NCBI RefSeq assembly: GCF_000420705.1
Contig: NZ_ATVL01000007.1
Coordinates: 868,001-932,000, forward strand
DNA from: Hymenobacter norwichensis DSM 15439
GTDB taxonomy: Bacteria; Bacteroidota; Bacteroidia; Cytophagales; Hymenobacteraceae
Direction of reading: 5' to 3'
Length of the DNA stretch: 64,000 nt
Below the pieces are notes generated by a model, which had not been told where the DNA came from, did no database searches, and saw only the letters and a list, made by a program, of their open reading frames with translations. Every line of letters starts with the position of its first letter. Position 1 is the first letter of the stretch. Shown here piece after piece: positions 1 through 8,445 of this stretch. Made by a program: the position numbers and the translations under genes.

Positions 1-367
1 TGTCGATGGTTACTAGGTCGGGGCCATTATCGGCGTAGAGCAGGTTGCCTTTCACGGCCAAATCCACGTTGCCGGGAATGCGCAGGAAGCTTATTGGGCG
101 CGGCTGGGCAGGGTTCTGATTGTCGATGATGTGAATACCCTCGAACCGCTCATTTATAAACAGGTAGCGCCCCAACAGGTATATTTTGCCCGCCTCATGC
201 ATGGGCCGCGCCGGCAGCGCACTTACCGACTGCTCCAGCACCGTGCGGTCCATGAGCTGTGGGGCGTAGCCTTCGTAATACGCAACGGTGGGGTCTTCTT
301 TCTTGCCACAAGCCAGCAGCCCCAGCAGCAGTAGCCAACTGAACAGGTAAGTAGATAATTTAGTCAT
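1..367 (-). CDS. LVIVD-repeat-type lipoprotein (3' part outside window)
   Basis: Seen: minus-strand frame open from the ATG at 365-367 to the window edge, about 122 codons. Residues 1-20 form a lipoprotein signal peptide ending in the lipobox LLAC (Cys20), followed by a charged GKKED linker. The visible mature part contains GKIYLLGRYLFINERFEGIH and then a ...RIPGNVDLAVKGNLLYAD... segment. Family knowledge: this alternation of 'display name/location' strands is typical of LVIVD-repeat beta-propeller lipoproteins of Bacteroidota, which are cell-surface or periplasmic and of unknown substrate. Inference: export and lipidation by Lgt/Lsp. It lies downstream of ruvC and the KTSC gene on the same strand but across a 299-bp gap, so it is probably transcribed separately. 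The C-terminus, where most repeats would lie, is not visible. Confidence 0.75.
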   Translation of the reverse strand, partial: MTKLSTYLFSWLLLLGLLACGKKEDPTVAYYEGYAPQLMDRTVLEQSVSALPARPMHEAGKIYLLGRYLFINERFEGIHIIDNQNPAQPRPISFLRIPGNVDLAVKGNLLYADNGPDLVTID

Positions 368-666
368 GGAATAGGGTAGTAAAAAGTGGAAGGATGTACG
401 GCGCAGAGGCAAGCCTCTTTCTTTTCAGAGCCAAAGACTTACTGGAAAGTTGCAAGCCAATAAGTGGATTTTTACACACCTATTCTCAGGCCCTTACAAA
501 CCACGGTAGCATCACCCAAAGTTGCTTTGCGTGTTGTTATGAACTACTGGCTTTCTGGTAGCAAAAAGCTGCCGAGCCGATTCCATCTTAAGTCGGATAA
601 ACGCCGGAAAATGGGCTGCCACTAAGAAGCCGGCTGCGGTTCATGACAGTATAAGCAGGCGCTTAT

Positions 667-885
667 CTACTTGCGAATCTGCTCCCGTGCGTAGCCACCC
701 CGCTCTACCACCTGCTCTACGAACATGGCCTTCCCGGGCACTGCCAGCAAGGCTTGGTACATCGGTTCAGGAACTCCGGTATAGCGCACGATGCTGCCGT
801 TGCGCCACTCTATTTCCAGCACCAAAGTAGTGTCGTCGTAGCCAACGGCTTTCAAGGAAGTAGAACGGACTGGTCGGCGCTGCAT
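667..885 (-). CDS. KTSC domain-containing protein
   Basis: Seen: 72 residues with a central LEIEWRNGSIVRYTGVPEPM segment followed by a YQALL-AVPGKAMF segment. Family knowledge: this is the KTSC domain, named after the Lys-tRNA synthetase C-terminal fusion in which it was found; it is a small all-beta/alpha domain of unclear, possibly RNA-related, function, and stand-alone copies of about 70 residues are common. The length fits a complete single domain. It lies 93 bp downstream of ruvC on the same strand, so co-transcription is possible. No signal peptide or membrane segment is visible. Confidence 0.8.
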   Translation of the reverse strand: MQRRPVRSTSLKAVGYDDTTLVLEIEWRNGSIVRYTGVPEPMYQALLAVPGKAMFVEQVVERGGYAREQIRK

Positions 886-978
886 ATAATTGATAGTAAG
901 AGGTATAGTAACGTATTAAGTAATTGTAGTAATAAGAGGTAACCTCTTCTGCGGCTTGAATTCGCCGGCGTTGGTGAC

Positions 979-1602
979 TTACTTGGAGGCCACCTTCTTT
1001 TTCTTGCCGGCTACTGGGGCGGCTACCTTGCTGGGGTTGTCGGCCAGAAACTTACCCCAGCTTTTGCCCCCGGCTTTGGCGTTGTTGCCTTTCTGGTAAT
1101 GGTGGCACAAGGCCACGGCCAGCGCATCGGTAGCATCCAGGAACTTAGACGCCTCGGCAATGGGCGGCAGCGTGAGCGTCTGGCGCAGCATGTGGGCTAC
1201 CTGCTCCTTGGTGGCCGTACCCGTGCCCGTCACCGACTGCTTCACTTTGGTAGGCGCGTATTCCACGTACGGAATCTGGCGGGAGAGGCAGGCGGCAATG
1301 GCCATGCCCTGCGCCCGGCCCAGTTTCAGCATACTCTGCACGTTTACGCCGTAGAAAGGCGCTTCAATGGCCAATTCGTCGGGCAGAAACTCGTCAATCA
1401 GCTCCAGCATCCGCTCGAATATCTTCTTCAGCTTGAGGGCGTGGTTGGAGCCCATCTTCTGCATGTCAATCACATCATAGCGCAGCACCTTCACACGCTG
1501 GCCCTGCACCTCAATCAGGGCATAGCCCATAATGTTGGTGCCAGGGTCGACGCCCATAATAATCTTGGGTAGTAAATCGGTGGGAGCGAGGGGCAGAATC
1601 AT
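979..1602 (-). CDS. ruvC: Crossover junction endodeoxyribonuclease RuvC
   Basis: RuvC is the Holliday-junction resolvase that nicks four-way junctions symmetrically after RuvAB branch migration. Seen: 207 residues; MGVDPGTNIMGYA at the N-terminus (Asp19), LAIEAPFYG (Glu80) and LDATDALAVALCHH (Asp156, Asp159). These match the four acidic metal ligands of E. coli RuvC (D7, E66, D138, D141). The protein is slightly longer than E. coli RuvC because of a 12-residue N-terminal lead and a basic, Lys/Ala-rich tail from about 176 on. The start at 1602 is the only ATG upstream of the DPG motif apart from an internal Met16; a start at Met16 would give the family-length N-terminus. The flippase-like gene lies divergently upstream. 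ruvA and ruvB are not in the window. Confidence 0.95.
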   Translation of the reverse strand: MILPLAPTDLLPKIIMGVDPGTNIMGYALIEVQGQRVKVLRYDVIDMQKMGSNHALKLKKIFERMLELIDEFLPDELAIEAPFYGVNVQSMLKLGRAQGMAIAACLSRQIPYVEYAPTKVKQSVTGTGTATKEQVAHMLRQTLTLPPIAEASKFLDATDALAVALCHHYQKGNNAKAGGKSWGKFLADNPSKVAAPVAGKKKKVASK

Positions 1603-1696
1603 TCGGGGGGATCAAATAGTGATTAGCAAGTAGGTAGACTGCCGCTGCGGTTGGTAGCAGTGAAATGCCAACACATATGCAAATAGTGTAGGTAAC

Positions 1697-2782
1697 TTGC
1701 CGACGCTAACCGCTTTTGTTGCTGTCATCTTGCCCGACCACCTTTCACAAAAATACGCTGAAAAGCCGGAACGCACCACGCGCCGCAAGTGGCTAGTGGT
1801 AGGGGGCAAGCTCCTGATAACCCTGCTCACGCTAGGGCTGCTCTGGCATTCGGTGGTGGCCGACGCAGCTACGGCGGCGGCTTGGCGGCGACTCCTCACG
1901 TCCACGCTTACCGGCGAGGGCCGTACGCCGGTGCTGCTGGCCCTAGCGCTGGTGCCCGTGAACTGGGGCGTGGAAGCTTGGAAGTGGTGGCGGCTGGCTC
2001 GGCATTTAGAACCCGTTTCGTTCCGTCGTAGTTTCCGGGCAGTACTGGTGGGCCTCACGCTGGGCTTCGTAACCCCCAACCGCGTAGGCGACTACGCCGG
2101 CCGCATCATCGAACTGAAAAGCCGCCGCCTCGATGCGCTGGGCGCCGTGTTTCTGGGCCGCTATGGGCAGCTGGTGGTTACGGTGCTGGCCGGTACGGCA
2201 GGCTTGGTGTACTTCCTGCTGACCTTCTACTTGTACGATTACCCGGCTACCGGACTGGGGGTAATAGTGGCTGCCGTGCTGGTAAATGCCGCCGTGCTGC
2301 TGCCGCTTTACCGCTCGCGGCTGCTGCTGGCCGTGCTGATGGCCGTGCCGCCGTTGCGCCGCTTCCGCCGGTTTCTAGCCGTCATGCCTACCTATCCGGC
2401 GCAGGCCATCCATGTGGTGCTGGCACTGTCGGGGCTGCGGTACGTGGTGTTTTGCGGGCAGTTTGGCTTGCTGCTGTACGCCTACGGTGCCCATGCGCCA
2501 CTGGGGCCGGGTGCGGCCGCCGTGGCGGGTACTTTTCTGCTGAAGTCGTTGGTTCCCTCGCTCAATGCCTTAGCCGATGTAGGCGTGCGGGAGTTGTCGG
2601 CCACGCATTTATTTGGCTTGCTGGGCGAGCCGGTGCTACCCGTGCTGAGCGCCAGCCTGAGCTTATGGGTACTGAACATCGCCCTGCCCAGCGCCGCCGG
2701 ATTGGGCTTTGTGCTGCGCTTGAAAGTCTTTCGCAAAAAGAAACCAGTTGGTGCCACCACCCAAGCTTCCGCTGCCTCATGA
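1697..2782 (+). CDS. Lysylphosphatidylglycerol synthase TM region / flippase-like membrane protein
   Basis: Seen: about 360 residues with roughly eight hydrophobic spans and the family motif GLTLGFVTPNRVGDYAGR near residues 117-134. Family knowledge: this matches the UPF0104/LPG_synthase_TM (AglD/MprF membrane half) family, proposed to flip lipid-linked substrates; the soluble MprF aminoacyltransferase half is absent. The stop overlaps the ATG of the next gene, a glycosyltransferase (ATGA overlap at 2779-2782), so the two are translationally coupled and probably act on the same lipid-linked glycan. The start is uncertain. TTG 1697 gives the longest reading; the region before the RRK at about residue 29 is weak, and a TTG near 1730 or a rarer start would also fit. 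Confidence 0.8.
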   Translation: MPTLTAFVAVILPDHLSQKYAEKPERTTRRKWLVVGGKLLITLLTLGLLWHSVVADAATAAAWRRLLTSTLTGEGRTPVLLALALVPVNWGVEAWKWWRLARHLEPVSFRRSFRAVLVGLTLGFVTPNRVGDYAGRIIELKSRRLDALGAVFLGRYGQLVVTVLAGTAGLVYFLLTFYLYDYPATGLGVIVAAVLVNAAVLLPLYRSRLLLAVLMAVPPLRRFRRFLAVMPTYPAQAIHVVLALSGLRYVVFCGQFGLLLYAYGAHAPLGPGAAAVAGTFLLKSLVPSLNALADVGVRELSATHLFGLLGEPVLPVLSASLSLWVLNIALPSAAGLGFVLRLKVFRKKKPVGATTQASAAS

Positions 2783-3966
2783 AAACTACTGTTCTGGGTT
2801 TGTTGCTGCTGGCTGCTCCAGTTGCCTACGCCCTCCGGATGCTGCAATTCCGGCGGGCGTGGAACTCGCCCCCACGTCCTCTTACCCAAGAAAAGAAGTT
2901 GGAGAAGGCCAACAGCCAACAGCCAACAGCTACTAGCTCTGGTGCGCTCCACCCGCAACTTTCTGTCCTGATAGCCGCCCGGAACGAAGCCGCCAACCTG
3001 CCCAACCTTCTTGCGGATTTGCAACGCCAAACTCTGTCGCCTGTTGCCTTCGAGGTTATTGTCATCGACGACCATTCCACCGATGCCACGGCGGCAATAG
3101 TGACGGAGGCGGCCCGAACCAGTGCCGTCCAGCTACGCCTGTTACAACTGGCCAATTTGCCCGATCCTGCCCGCAGCGGCAAAAAAGCCGCCTTAGAAGC
3201 CGCCATTGCCGTCGCCCAGGCTCCGTGGATTGTCTGCACCGATGCGGATTGCCGCGTGCAACCAAACTGGTTGGCTGCCCACCAGCAAGCCCACGACCCG
3301 GATGCTCAATTTGTAAGTGGGCCGGTGTTGCTTACCGGACAGGGCGCGTTGGCGGCGTTGCAGGGGCTGGAACTGGTAGGGCTGGTGGGCAGTGGCGCAG
3401 CAGGCATTCTGCTGGGCGCCCCCACCATGTGCAACGGCGCCAACCTTAGCTACCGCCGCGCCAGCTTCCACGCGGTAGGTGGCTACACTGGCAACGCCCA
3501 AGTGGCCAGCGGCGACGATGAATTTCTGCTGCACAAGCTGCACGCAATGTTTCCGGCGGGCATCCGGTTTCTGCAAGACCCACAAGCCACAGTGCGTACC
3601 GCCGCCCAACCAACCCTGCGGCAACTGCTCCGGCAGCGGGTGCGCTGGGCCAGCAAGTGGCAGCACTACCAAGCCGCCGCTCCCCAACAGCTAGCTGTGC
3701 TGGTGCTGGCTGCCAACGTGGCGCTGGCCGGTGGGGCTGTGGCTATGCTGGTGCAGCCCATTCTGGCGTCCTGGGTGGTCGTTGGCTGGACTATGAAGCT
3801 GGGGGCCGATGTACTGTTTCTGACGCCGGTACTGCAGTTTTTCCGGCGGCGGCGCTGGCTGGTCTGGGTGCCGGTGCTACAGTTGGCGTATGCGCCATAT
3901 GCGCTGCTGGTGGGCTTGGCGGGCCTGCGTGGCGGCTACGAGTGGAAGGGTCGGCAGTTGCGTTAG
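2779..3966 (+). CDS. Glycosyltransferase family 2 membrane protein
   Basis: Seen: 395 residues from ATG 2779. The order is an N-terminal membrane anchor, a GT-A domain with LSVLIAARNEAANLP, EVIVIDDHSTDAT and the DxD-type VCTDADCRV, the acceptor-side GGYTGNAQVASGDDEFLL, the RQRVRWASKW motif (a Q/RxxRW processive-type signature), then two or three C-terminal membrane spans. Family knowledge: such proteins transfer nucleotide-sugar residues at the cytoplasmic face of the inner membrane. The open frame extends upstream of 2779 inside the preceding gene, but the membrane anchor starts exactly at the ATG that overlaps the previous stop, so that start is preferred. The C-terminus ends in WKGRQLR, nearly the same as the GT2 enzyme at 14,786 (WKGRQYK), which points to an ancient paralogue. 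Substrate unknown. Confidence 0.88.
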   Translation: MKTTVLGLLLLAAPVAYALRMLQFRRAWNSPPRPLTQEKKLEKANSQQPTATSSGALHPQLSVLIAARNEAANLPNLLADLQRQTLSPVAFEVIVIDDHSTDATAAIVTEAARTSAVQLRLLQLANLPDPARSGKKAALEAAIAVAQAPWIVCTDADCRVQPNWLAAHQQAHDPDAQFVSGPVLLTGQGALAALQGLELVGLVGSGAAGILLGAPTMCNGANLSYRRASFHAVGGYTGNAQVASGDDEFLLHKLHAMFPAGIRFLQDPQATVRTAAQPTLRQLLRQRVRWASKWQHYQAAAPQQLAVLVLAANVALAGGAVAMLVQPILASWVVVGWTMKLGADVLFLTPVLQFFRRRRWLVWVPVLQLAYAPYALLVGLAGLRGGYEWKGRQLR

Positions 3967-4107
3967 CCGTTCTCCGTGGCAGCACACCGCTAGAAAGCAA
4001 GTGCCTGAACGGTAGCAAAGAAATAAAAAGGTGGAAATAATAGGGATGCTGGCGTTTGGCAACTACTTTTTCGAGTAAGTCAAACAGTTTCATCTAACCG
4101 CTGCGCT

Positions 4108-4662
4108 ATGTCTAATTTCAGCCTGAAAATGATGTTCCCCCTGTTGGTCGTGGTGTTGGTATTTGCTATTGGTGGGGTGTTTTTCGCCGCCACCGGTCTT
4201 GTAACTCCTCTTGCCGATGCGGGTGCGGTCCGCGCCGACACCGATACGCCGGCTTTAACTGAACAATCGTTATGCGCAGGATCTGGAGAGGATAGTACCA
4301 CCCAGTCTTTAGAAAATCGGCTTCCTGTTTCTCCTGAGCAAGCTGTTGCCATTGCCGCTGGCGACGCCCTTTTCAAAGGCAACTGCGCCCAATGCCACGC
4401 TGTGAATGATGTGGTAGTAGGACCGGCGCTGGCTGGCTTGCACAAACGCCGCCCAGTTTCCTGGCTGATTCCCTGGATCAAGAATTCCAGCAAAGTGGTA
4501 GCCAGCGGCGACGAGTACGCCGTTAAGATTTTCAATCAGTACCAGAAGCAGCAAATGCCCAGCTTCGCCCTTTCCGACCAGGAAATCCGGCAGATTCTCG
4601 CTTACCTGGAAGTGGAAAGCAATTCCAGCATGACAAGATCTACTGCGGTTGCCCTCAACTAG
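4108..4662 (+). CDS. Membrane-anchored c-type cytochrome
   Basis: Seen: 184 residues; an uncleaved hydrophobic anchor at about 9-30, a linker, then a mono-haem cytochrome c domain with the CAQCH haem-binding motif (Cys93, Cys96, His97), VGPALAGL downstream, and a candidate axial Met150 in QQMPSF. Family knowledge: class I cytochromes of this layout (GPxLxG and MPxF motifs) act as periplasmic electron carriers. The N-terminal anchor implies attachment to the periplasmic face of the inner membrane, with haem ligated by the Ccs/Ccm machinery. No oxidase or dehydrogenase partner is adjacent, so its redox partner cannot be read from context. Confidence 0.9.
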   Translation: MSNFSLKMMFPLLVVVLVFAIGGVFFAATGLVTPLADAGAVRADTDTPALTEQSLCAGSGEDSTTQSLENRLPVSPEQAVAIAAGDALFKGNCAQCHAVNDVVVGPALAGLHKRRPVSWLIPWIKNSSKVVASGDEYAVKIFNQYQKQQMPSFALSDQEIRQILAYLEVESNSSMTRSTAVALN

Positions 4663-4704
4663 CCATCATGCGCCCGGCAGGCAGCTAATCCGGCCGGTGC
4701 GCGC

Positions 4705-4712
4705 TACCTTTG
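4705..4712 (+). promoter_or_regulatory. Bacteroidota -7 box (TACCTTTG)
   Basis: TACCTTTG matches the Bacteroidota sigma-70 -7 consensus TAnnTTTG and lies 20-26 bp before the possible TTG 4732 or GTG 4738 start of the next gene, implying a very short leader. No convincing -33 TTG box is placed correctly. Confidence 0.5.
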
Positions 4713-4737
4713 CCCGTACTCCCCGTTCTTATTGCCC

Positions 4738-4995
4738 GTGACTGACCCTGAATTCGACATTCTCGACGAACTGTATTTCGTTACTTCTTTTCGTGATTTA
4801 CTCCAGAAAACTGGCTTGTCTGAAGTTGCTCTGAAGCAGGGGCTGCGTGGCTTGCTGGAACAAGGCCTCATCCGCAGTTTCTGGCCCGACCCCGATACCG
4901 AGCTAGCCTACGAGGAAAGCTCGTTCGGGGCCATCAGTCAGGACTGCTACTATCTGGCCTCTAAAGAAGGTCTGCTGCAACACAATACCCGCTAG
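4738..4995 (+). CDS. Small conserved-type hypothetical protein, winged-helix-like
   Basis: Seen: 85 residues from GTG 4738 (TTG 4732 would add two). The pattern FRDLLQKTGLSEVALKQGLR, GLLEQGLIR and an acidic tail with a CYYLASKEGLL strand reads like a small helix-helix-helix-wing fold. There is no signal peptide or membrane span. It ends 2 bp before the GTG of the ABC permease, so the two are almost certainly co-translated. Inference: it may be a cytoplasmic regulator or adaptor of the permease. No named family is recognised with confidence. Confidence 0.65.
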   Translation: MTDPEFDILDELYFVTSFRDLLQKTGLSEVALKQGLRGLLEQGLIRSFWPDPDTELAYEESSFGAISQDCYYLASKEGLLQHNTR

Positions 4996-4997
4996 CG

Positions 4998-6188
4998 GTG
5001 GCCGGGGCCGTCATATCAGGACAGCCAAGCGCCGCGGCTATTGCCCGGCCGCCGGGCTACTACGTGCGCCAGCGCCTACTACAAAACCGACCGGCTATGG
5101 CGGGGCTGGGCTTTATTGTGCTGTGCGCTTTAGTGGCCGTGCTAGGCTATTGGGTGCTGCCCGACAATTCGCCGAATGCCAACAACAGCCTCGTGCAGTT
5201 GCAAAAGGAGCCGCCGGGTTTTCGGGCCACCATCCTGCGCCTGCCGCTCCCCGAAGCTGCCCGCTCCACCGCCGCCGACAATCTGCTGACTACTTGGCTG
5301 CATGGCCGCGCGCCCCGTTACCAAGAAGTGCCTATAAGTAGCTACCGGTTCGTGGGCGACTCGCTGTTCACCCAGCCTTACCGCAACCACTCCGCCCTCG
5401 CCGACCAGCCCCGCCACTACGCCCTAACCGAACTGGCCGGCCAAGCGGGTTCGGCCGCTGAGCTTCGGCAAGTAATAGAGCAAGAGCGAATTATCAACCG
5501 AACCTACTGGCTGGGTACCGACAAAGCCGGCCGTGACGAGCTGAGCCGGTTGCTGCTGGGTACGCGTATTTCGCTGGGAATCGGGCTGGTAGCCGTGTTG
5601 ATTTCGTTGGTGCTAGGCATGACTATTGGCGCGGTGGCTGGCTACGTGGGCGGCTGGCTGGATAGCTTGTTGCTGGGCCTGATGACCGTAGTGTGGAGCA
5701 TTCCGGGTATTATGCTGGTCATTGCCATTTCGCTGGCACTGGATTCTAAAGGTGTCTGGACCTCTTTTGTGGCCGTGGGCCTAACTATGTGGGTGGACGT
5801 GGCTCGCGTGGTGCGCGGCCAGATGCTGAGCTTGCGCGAAAAAACCTTCGTGGAAGCCGGCCGGGTTCTGGGCCTGCCCCAGAGTCGCCTGATTGCCCGC
5901 CACTTACTGCCCAATATGACCGGGCCGCTGATTGTCATTGCAACCAGTAATTTTGCGGCAGCTATATTGCTCGAAGCGGGGCTGAGCTTTCTGGGGTTGG
6001 GCGTGCAGCCACCGGCGCCGTCGTGGGGGCTGATGGTGAACGAGGGGTTTCAGCTACTGGGCACCGAAGCCGGCTTGTGGCTTACGCTGCTGCCGGGCCT
6101 AGCTATCAGCTTACTGGTGCTGAGCTTCAACCTGCTTGGCAACGGCCTCCGCGACGCCTACGACCCGAAAACACCCTTGGATGGGTAA
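4998..6188 (+). CDS. ABC transporter permease, peptide/nickel (OppC/DppC) type
   Basis: Seen: 396 residues from GTG 4998, 2 bp after the previous stop. N-terminal membrane span at about 33-53, then a roughly 110-residue periplasmic insert, then the BPD_transp_1 core with TYWLGTDKAGRDELSRLLLG, several membrane helices, and the EAA loop AGRVLGLPQSRLIARHLLPN; the C-terminus is LGNGLRDAYDPK. Family knowledge: the TDxxGRD and LGNxLRDxxDP signatures are diagnostic for the OppC/DppC branch of dipeptide/oligopeptide importers. Odd: the ATPase, binding protein and OppB partner are not adjacent, and the large insert between helices 1 and 2 is longer than in classical OppC; Bacteroidota often encode these subunits apart. 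Substrate not inferable. Confidence 0.9.
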   Translation: MAGAVISGQPSAAAIARPPGYYVRQRLLQNRPAMAGLGFIVLCALVAVLGYWVLPDNSPNANNSLVQLQKEPPGFRATILRLPLPEAARSTAADNLLTTWLHGRAPRYQEVPISSYRFVGDSLFTQPYRNHSALADQPRHYALTELAGQAGSAAELRQVIEQERIINRTYWLGTDKAGRDELSRLLLGTRISLGIGLVAVLISLVLGMTIGAVAGYVGGWLDSLLLGLMTVVWSIPGIMLVIAISLALDSKGVWTSFVAVGLTMWVDVARVVRGQMLSLREKTFVEAGRVLGLPQSRLIARHLLPNMTGPLIVIATSNFAAAILLEAGLSFLGLGVQPPAPSWGLMVNEGFQLLGTEAGLWLTLLPGLAISLLVLSFNLLGNGLRDAYDPKTPLDG

Positions 6189-6197
6189 ATGGCTTAC

Positions 6198-6251
6198 TTG
6201 ATAAATGGTTGAATGACCAACCACAGAACAGAACAATCAACCATTTATCAA
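6198..6251. repeat. Intergenic 15-bp inverted repeat
   Basis: Arms TTGATAAATGGTTGA (6198-6212) and its perfect complement TCAACCATTTATCAA (6237-6251) are separated by 24 bp. The arms are AT-richer than the flanking genes. It lies between the permease stop and the phosphatase start; it may be an attenuator or part of a dispersed repeat class. There is no T-run. Confidence 0.7.
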
Positions 6252-6275
6252 TTCAATAATTCAACAAGTAACTAC

Positions 6276-7514
6276 ATGCCAAACGCTGCCCCTATTACTG
6301 CCGAAAAGCGGCTCTTCCTGAAAGACCGGGAGCTGGGCGCGCTGCTGGAAATCACGCAGGCTATCAACCAGGACTTGGGCGAGTCGGCGCTCTATAAGAT
6401 ATTCCAGTTCACACTGTTGGGGCAACTCAACATCCGGCGCGTGGTGCTCTATGTGAAAGAGGAAGGGGAGTGGCAGTGCATGGTATCGTTTGGGCAGCAC
6501 TTACCCGATTACCGCCGTATTCCGCTGCCCGAAGTGGTTATCAACAACTGTACTTCAGCCCCAGCGGCCGTAGCCAGCGTATTGCCCGACGAGAAGTGGA
6601 AGCTGCTGGAAACCCTGATTCCGGTGGTGCGCAACGATGAAGTAGTAGCCTACGTGTTCATTGGCAATATGCACGATGACTACGCCAGCGGCGAGGCTAC
6701 CAAGTTTCTGGAAACGCTGAGCAACATCCTGTTCGGAGCCATCGAGAACCGGCGCTTGGGGCGGCAGCGCATTGCCGCCGCCGCCATGCGCAAGGAGATT
6801 GAAATTGCGCAGGAGGTGCAAACCATGCTGTTTCCGCGCTCCTTGCCCAACGATGCCTACGTAGCCGTAGCGGCTTCGTACGTGCCGCATACTGCCGTGG
6901 GTGGCGACTACTACGACGTGGTGCCGCTGGATGCCAACCGGTTTATGTTCTGCATTGCCGACGTATCGGGCAAGGGTGTAGCGGCTTCATTGCTGATGTC
7001 GAACTTTCAAGCGGGCTTGCGCACCTTGCTCCGCCAGCAGGCCGATATAGCCACGGTAGCCAACGAACTGAACAACCTGATTTTCCGCAATGCTGGCGGC
7101 GACAAGTTCATTACAGTGTTCTTCGGGCTTTATGACCGCACCACCCGCAAGCTGCAATTCGTGAATGCCGGCCACAACGATCCGCTGCTGCTCGCCGACG
7201 ACAACTCGGTGCAGCTGTTAAAAGACGGTACCATTATGCTGGGCGTAATGGACGAGCTGCCGATGCTGAAGGTAGGGGAGGTAGAGGTGCCGCCGCACAC
7301 GCTGCTGCTCACCTATACAGATGGCCTGACGGAGGTGTTCGACGACAACTACAACGAGTTTGGCGAAGAAGGCGTATTGCGCGTCATCCGGCAGAACCGC
7401 TACCTGCCACTACCGCGCCTACACGAAGAGCTACTACGCGAAATCAAAGAATTCAACGTCAACGGTAGTCACTTTGCCGACGACATTACCATCTTAAGCT
7501 GCCGGTTTAAGTGA
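6276..7514 (+). CDS. GAF-SpoIIE (PP2C-type) serine phosphatase
   Basis: Seen: 412 residues from ATG 6276. Residues about 20-165 form a GAF-like sensor (LGALLEITQAINQDLGESAL at the start); a helical linker with AMRKEIEIAQEVQTMLFP follows; about 195-412 is a SpoIIE/RsbU PP2C domain with VGGDYYDVVPLD, ADVSGKGVAASLLM, FITVFFGLYD, NAGHNDPLLL, LLTYTDGLTEV and DDITIL, which supply the metal-binding acidic residues. Family knowledge: such phosphatases act on phosphorylated anti-anti-sigma factors (STAS proteins) in partner-switching pathways. No STAS or RsbW partner is adjacent. The frame is open to 6213, but that stretch overlaps the intergenic inverted repeat, so the ATG at 6276 is preferred. Cytoplasmic. 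Confidence 0.92.
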   Translation: MPNAAPITAEKRLFLKDRELGALLEITQAINQDLGESALYKIFQFTLLGQLNIRRVVLYVKEEGEWQCMVSFGQHLPDYRRIPLPEVVINNCTSAPAAVASVLPDEKWKLLETLIPVVRNDEVVAYVFIGNMHDDYASGEATKFLETLSNILFGAIENRRLGRQRIAAAAMRKEIEIAQEVQTMLFPRSLPNDAYVAVAASYVPHTAVGGDYYDVVPLDANRFMFCIADVSGKGVAASLLMSNFQAGLRTLLRQQADIATVANELNNLIFRNAGGDKFITVFFGLYDRTTRKLQFVNAGHNDPLLLADDNSVQLLKDGTIMLGVMDELPMLKVGEVEVPPHTLLLTYTDGLTEVFDDNYNEFGEEGVLRVIRQNRYLPLPRLHEELLREIKEFNVNGSHFADDITILSCRFK

Positions 7515-7624
7515 GGAAGCAAAGGGTTCGTAGAGTAGGGGTTAGAAGCCAGAGTGTTGTCTCTGCCGTCTAGTTTCTCTCTGCCAACTTCCGCTCCTAA
7601 CTTCTGTCTTCTAACTCCATATTC

Positions 7625-8344
7625 ATGCTTAAAGAACTGGCAAAAAGGCTAATCAAGAGTTTACCTTTCGCTTTCACGCAAAACCAGAAATACGACCGTC
7701 AAACAGCCGAAGTAATCCGGCGCAGTTGCCGGCCCGACAGTACTTGCATTGATGTGGGCTGCCACAAAGGCGAGGTACTCGATATGCTGCTGGCGGCCAG
7801 TCCGGCTGGCAAACACTACGGTTTCGAGCCGATTCCGGTGCTCTACCAAGCACTGCGCGCCAAGTACAACCGCCCCAACATCACCATTTCCAATATCGCG
7901 CTCAGCAACAAACGCGGCGAAACCTCCTTCAATTACGTGGTTTCCAACCCGGCCTACAGCGGCCTGATTAAGCGCAAATACGACCGGGAAGATGAGCAGG
8001 ATACATCCATCCAAGTGCAGACCGACAAGCTGGATGATGTGTTGCCCGCTACCGAGCAAGTTGACTTTGTGAAGATAGATGTGGAAGGCGGCGAGTTGCT
8101 GGTGTTGGAAGGTGCCCGCCAGACCCTCACCCGATGCAAGCCAGTGGTTATCTTCGAGTGTGGCCTGGGCGCGTCCGAGTTCTACGGTTCCACCCCCGAC
8201 ATGGTATTTAATGTGCTGATGGAGTGTGGCTTGAAGGTCTCGTTGATGGAGAATTGGCTGAATAGCCGGCCAGCTCTCACCCAAAAGCAATTCGAGCAGC
8301 ACTACCAAAACAAGTCGCACTACTACTTCATCGCCTACCCCTGA
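7625..8344 (+). CDS. FkbM family methyltransferase
   Basis: Seen: 239 residues; CIDVGCHKGEVLDMLL (SAM-binding motif I), YGFEPIPVLYQALR (FkbM EP motif), a variable middle, then VDFVKIDVEGGELLVLEGA and VVIFECG. Family knowledge: the KIDVEGxE signature defines FkbM methyltransferases, which methylate hydroxyl groups of sugars or lipids and are common in surface-polysaccharide clusters. Context: it sits just before the polysaccharide genes beginning at 8446, which are transcribed towards it, and is separated from them by a strong bidirectional hairpin, so it is likely its own transcription unit. Inference: it O-methylates a glycan residue. Confidence 0.9.
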   Translation: MLKELAKRLIKSLPFAFTQNQKYDRQTAEVIRRSCRPDSTCIDVGCHKGEVLDMLLAASPAGKHYGFEPIPVLYQALRAKYNRPNITISNIALSNKRGETSFNYVVSNPAYSGLIKRKYDREDEQDTSIQVQTDKLDDVLPATEQVDFVKIDVEGGELLVLEGARQTLTRCKPVVIFECGLGASEFYGSTPDMVFNVLMECGLKVSLMENWLNSRPALTQKQFEQHYQNKSHYYFIAYP

Positions 8345-8358
8345 TTACGAAGCGTTTG

Positions 8359-8436
8359 GCGCTAACGCACTGCGGCCCTCCGCCAAGATTTGAGTAGTTC
8401 ACTCAGGCTTGGCGGAGGGCCGCAGTGCGTTAGTGC
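8359..8436. terminator. Long bidirectional hairpin between convergent genes
   Basis: Arms 8359-8387 and 8408-8436 are complementary over 29 bp with one mismatch, with a 20-nt loop that itself holds TGAGT/ACTCA. It lies between the convergent FkbM and O-antigen ligase genes. The length is unusual for an intrinsic terminator and there is no T-run, so it may instead be a REP-like element serving as one. Confidence 0.75.
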
Positions 8437-8445
8437 TAGTAGTTG

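Noticed and set aside
933..947. AAGAGGTAACCTCTT palindrome as operator
   Set aside because: Short, in the gap between ruvC and the KTSC gene without a promoter box nearby; could be chance.
1612..2079. 155-codon minus-strand frame
   Set aside because: Antisense shadow of the flippase-like gene, Ser/Arg-rich with no recognisable fold.
2452..2778. Longer N-terminal extension of the first GT2 gene
   Set aside because: It is entirely inside the preceding membrane-protein gene in another frame and the product is Cys/Arg/Gly-rich and unlike a GT2 N-terminus.
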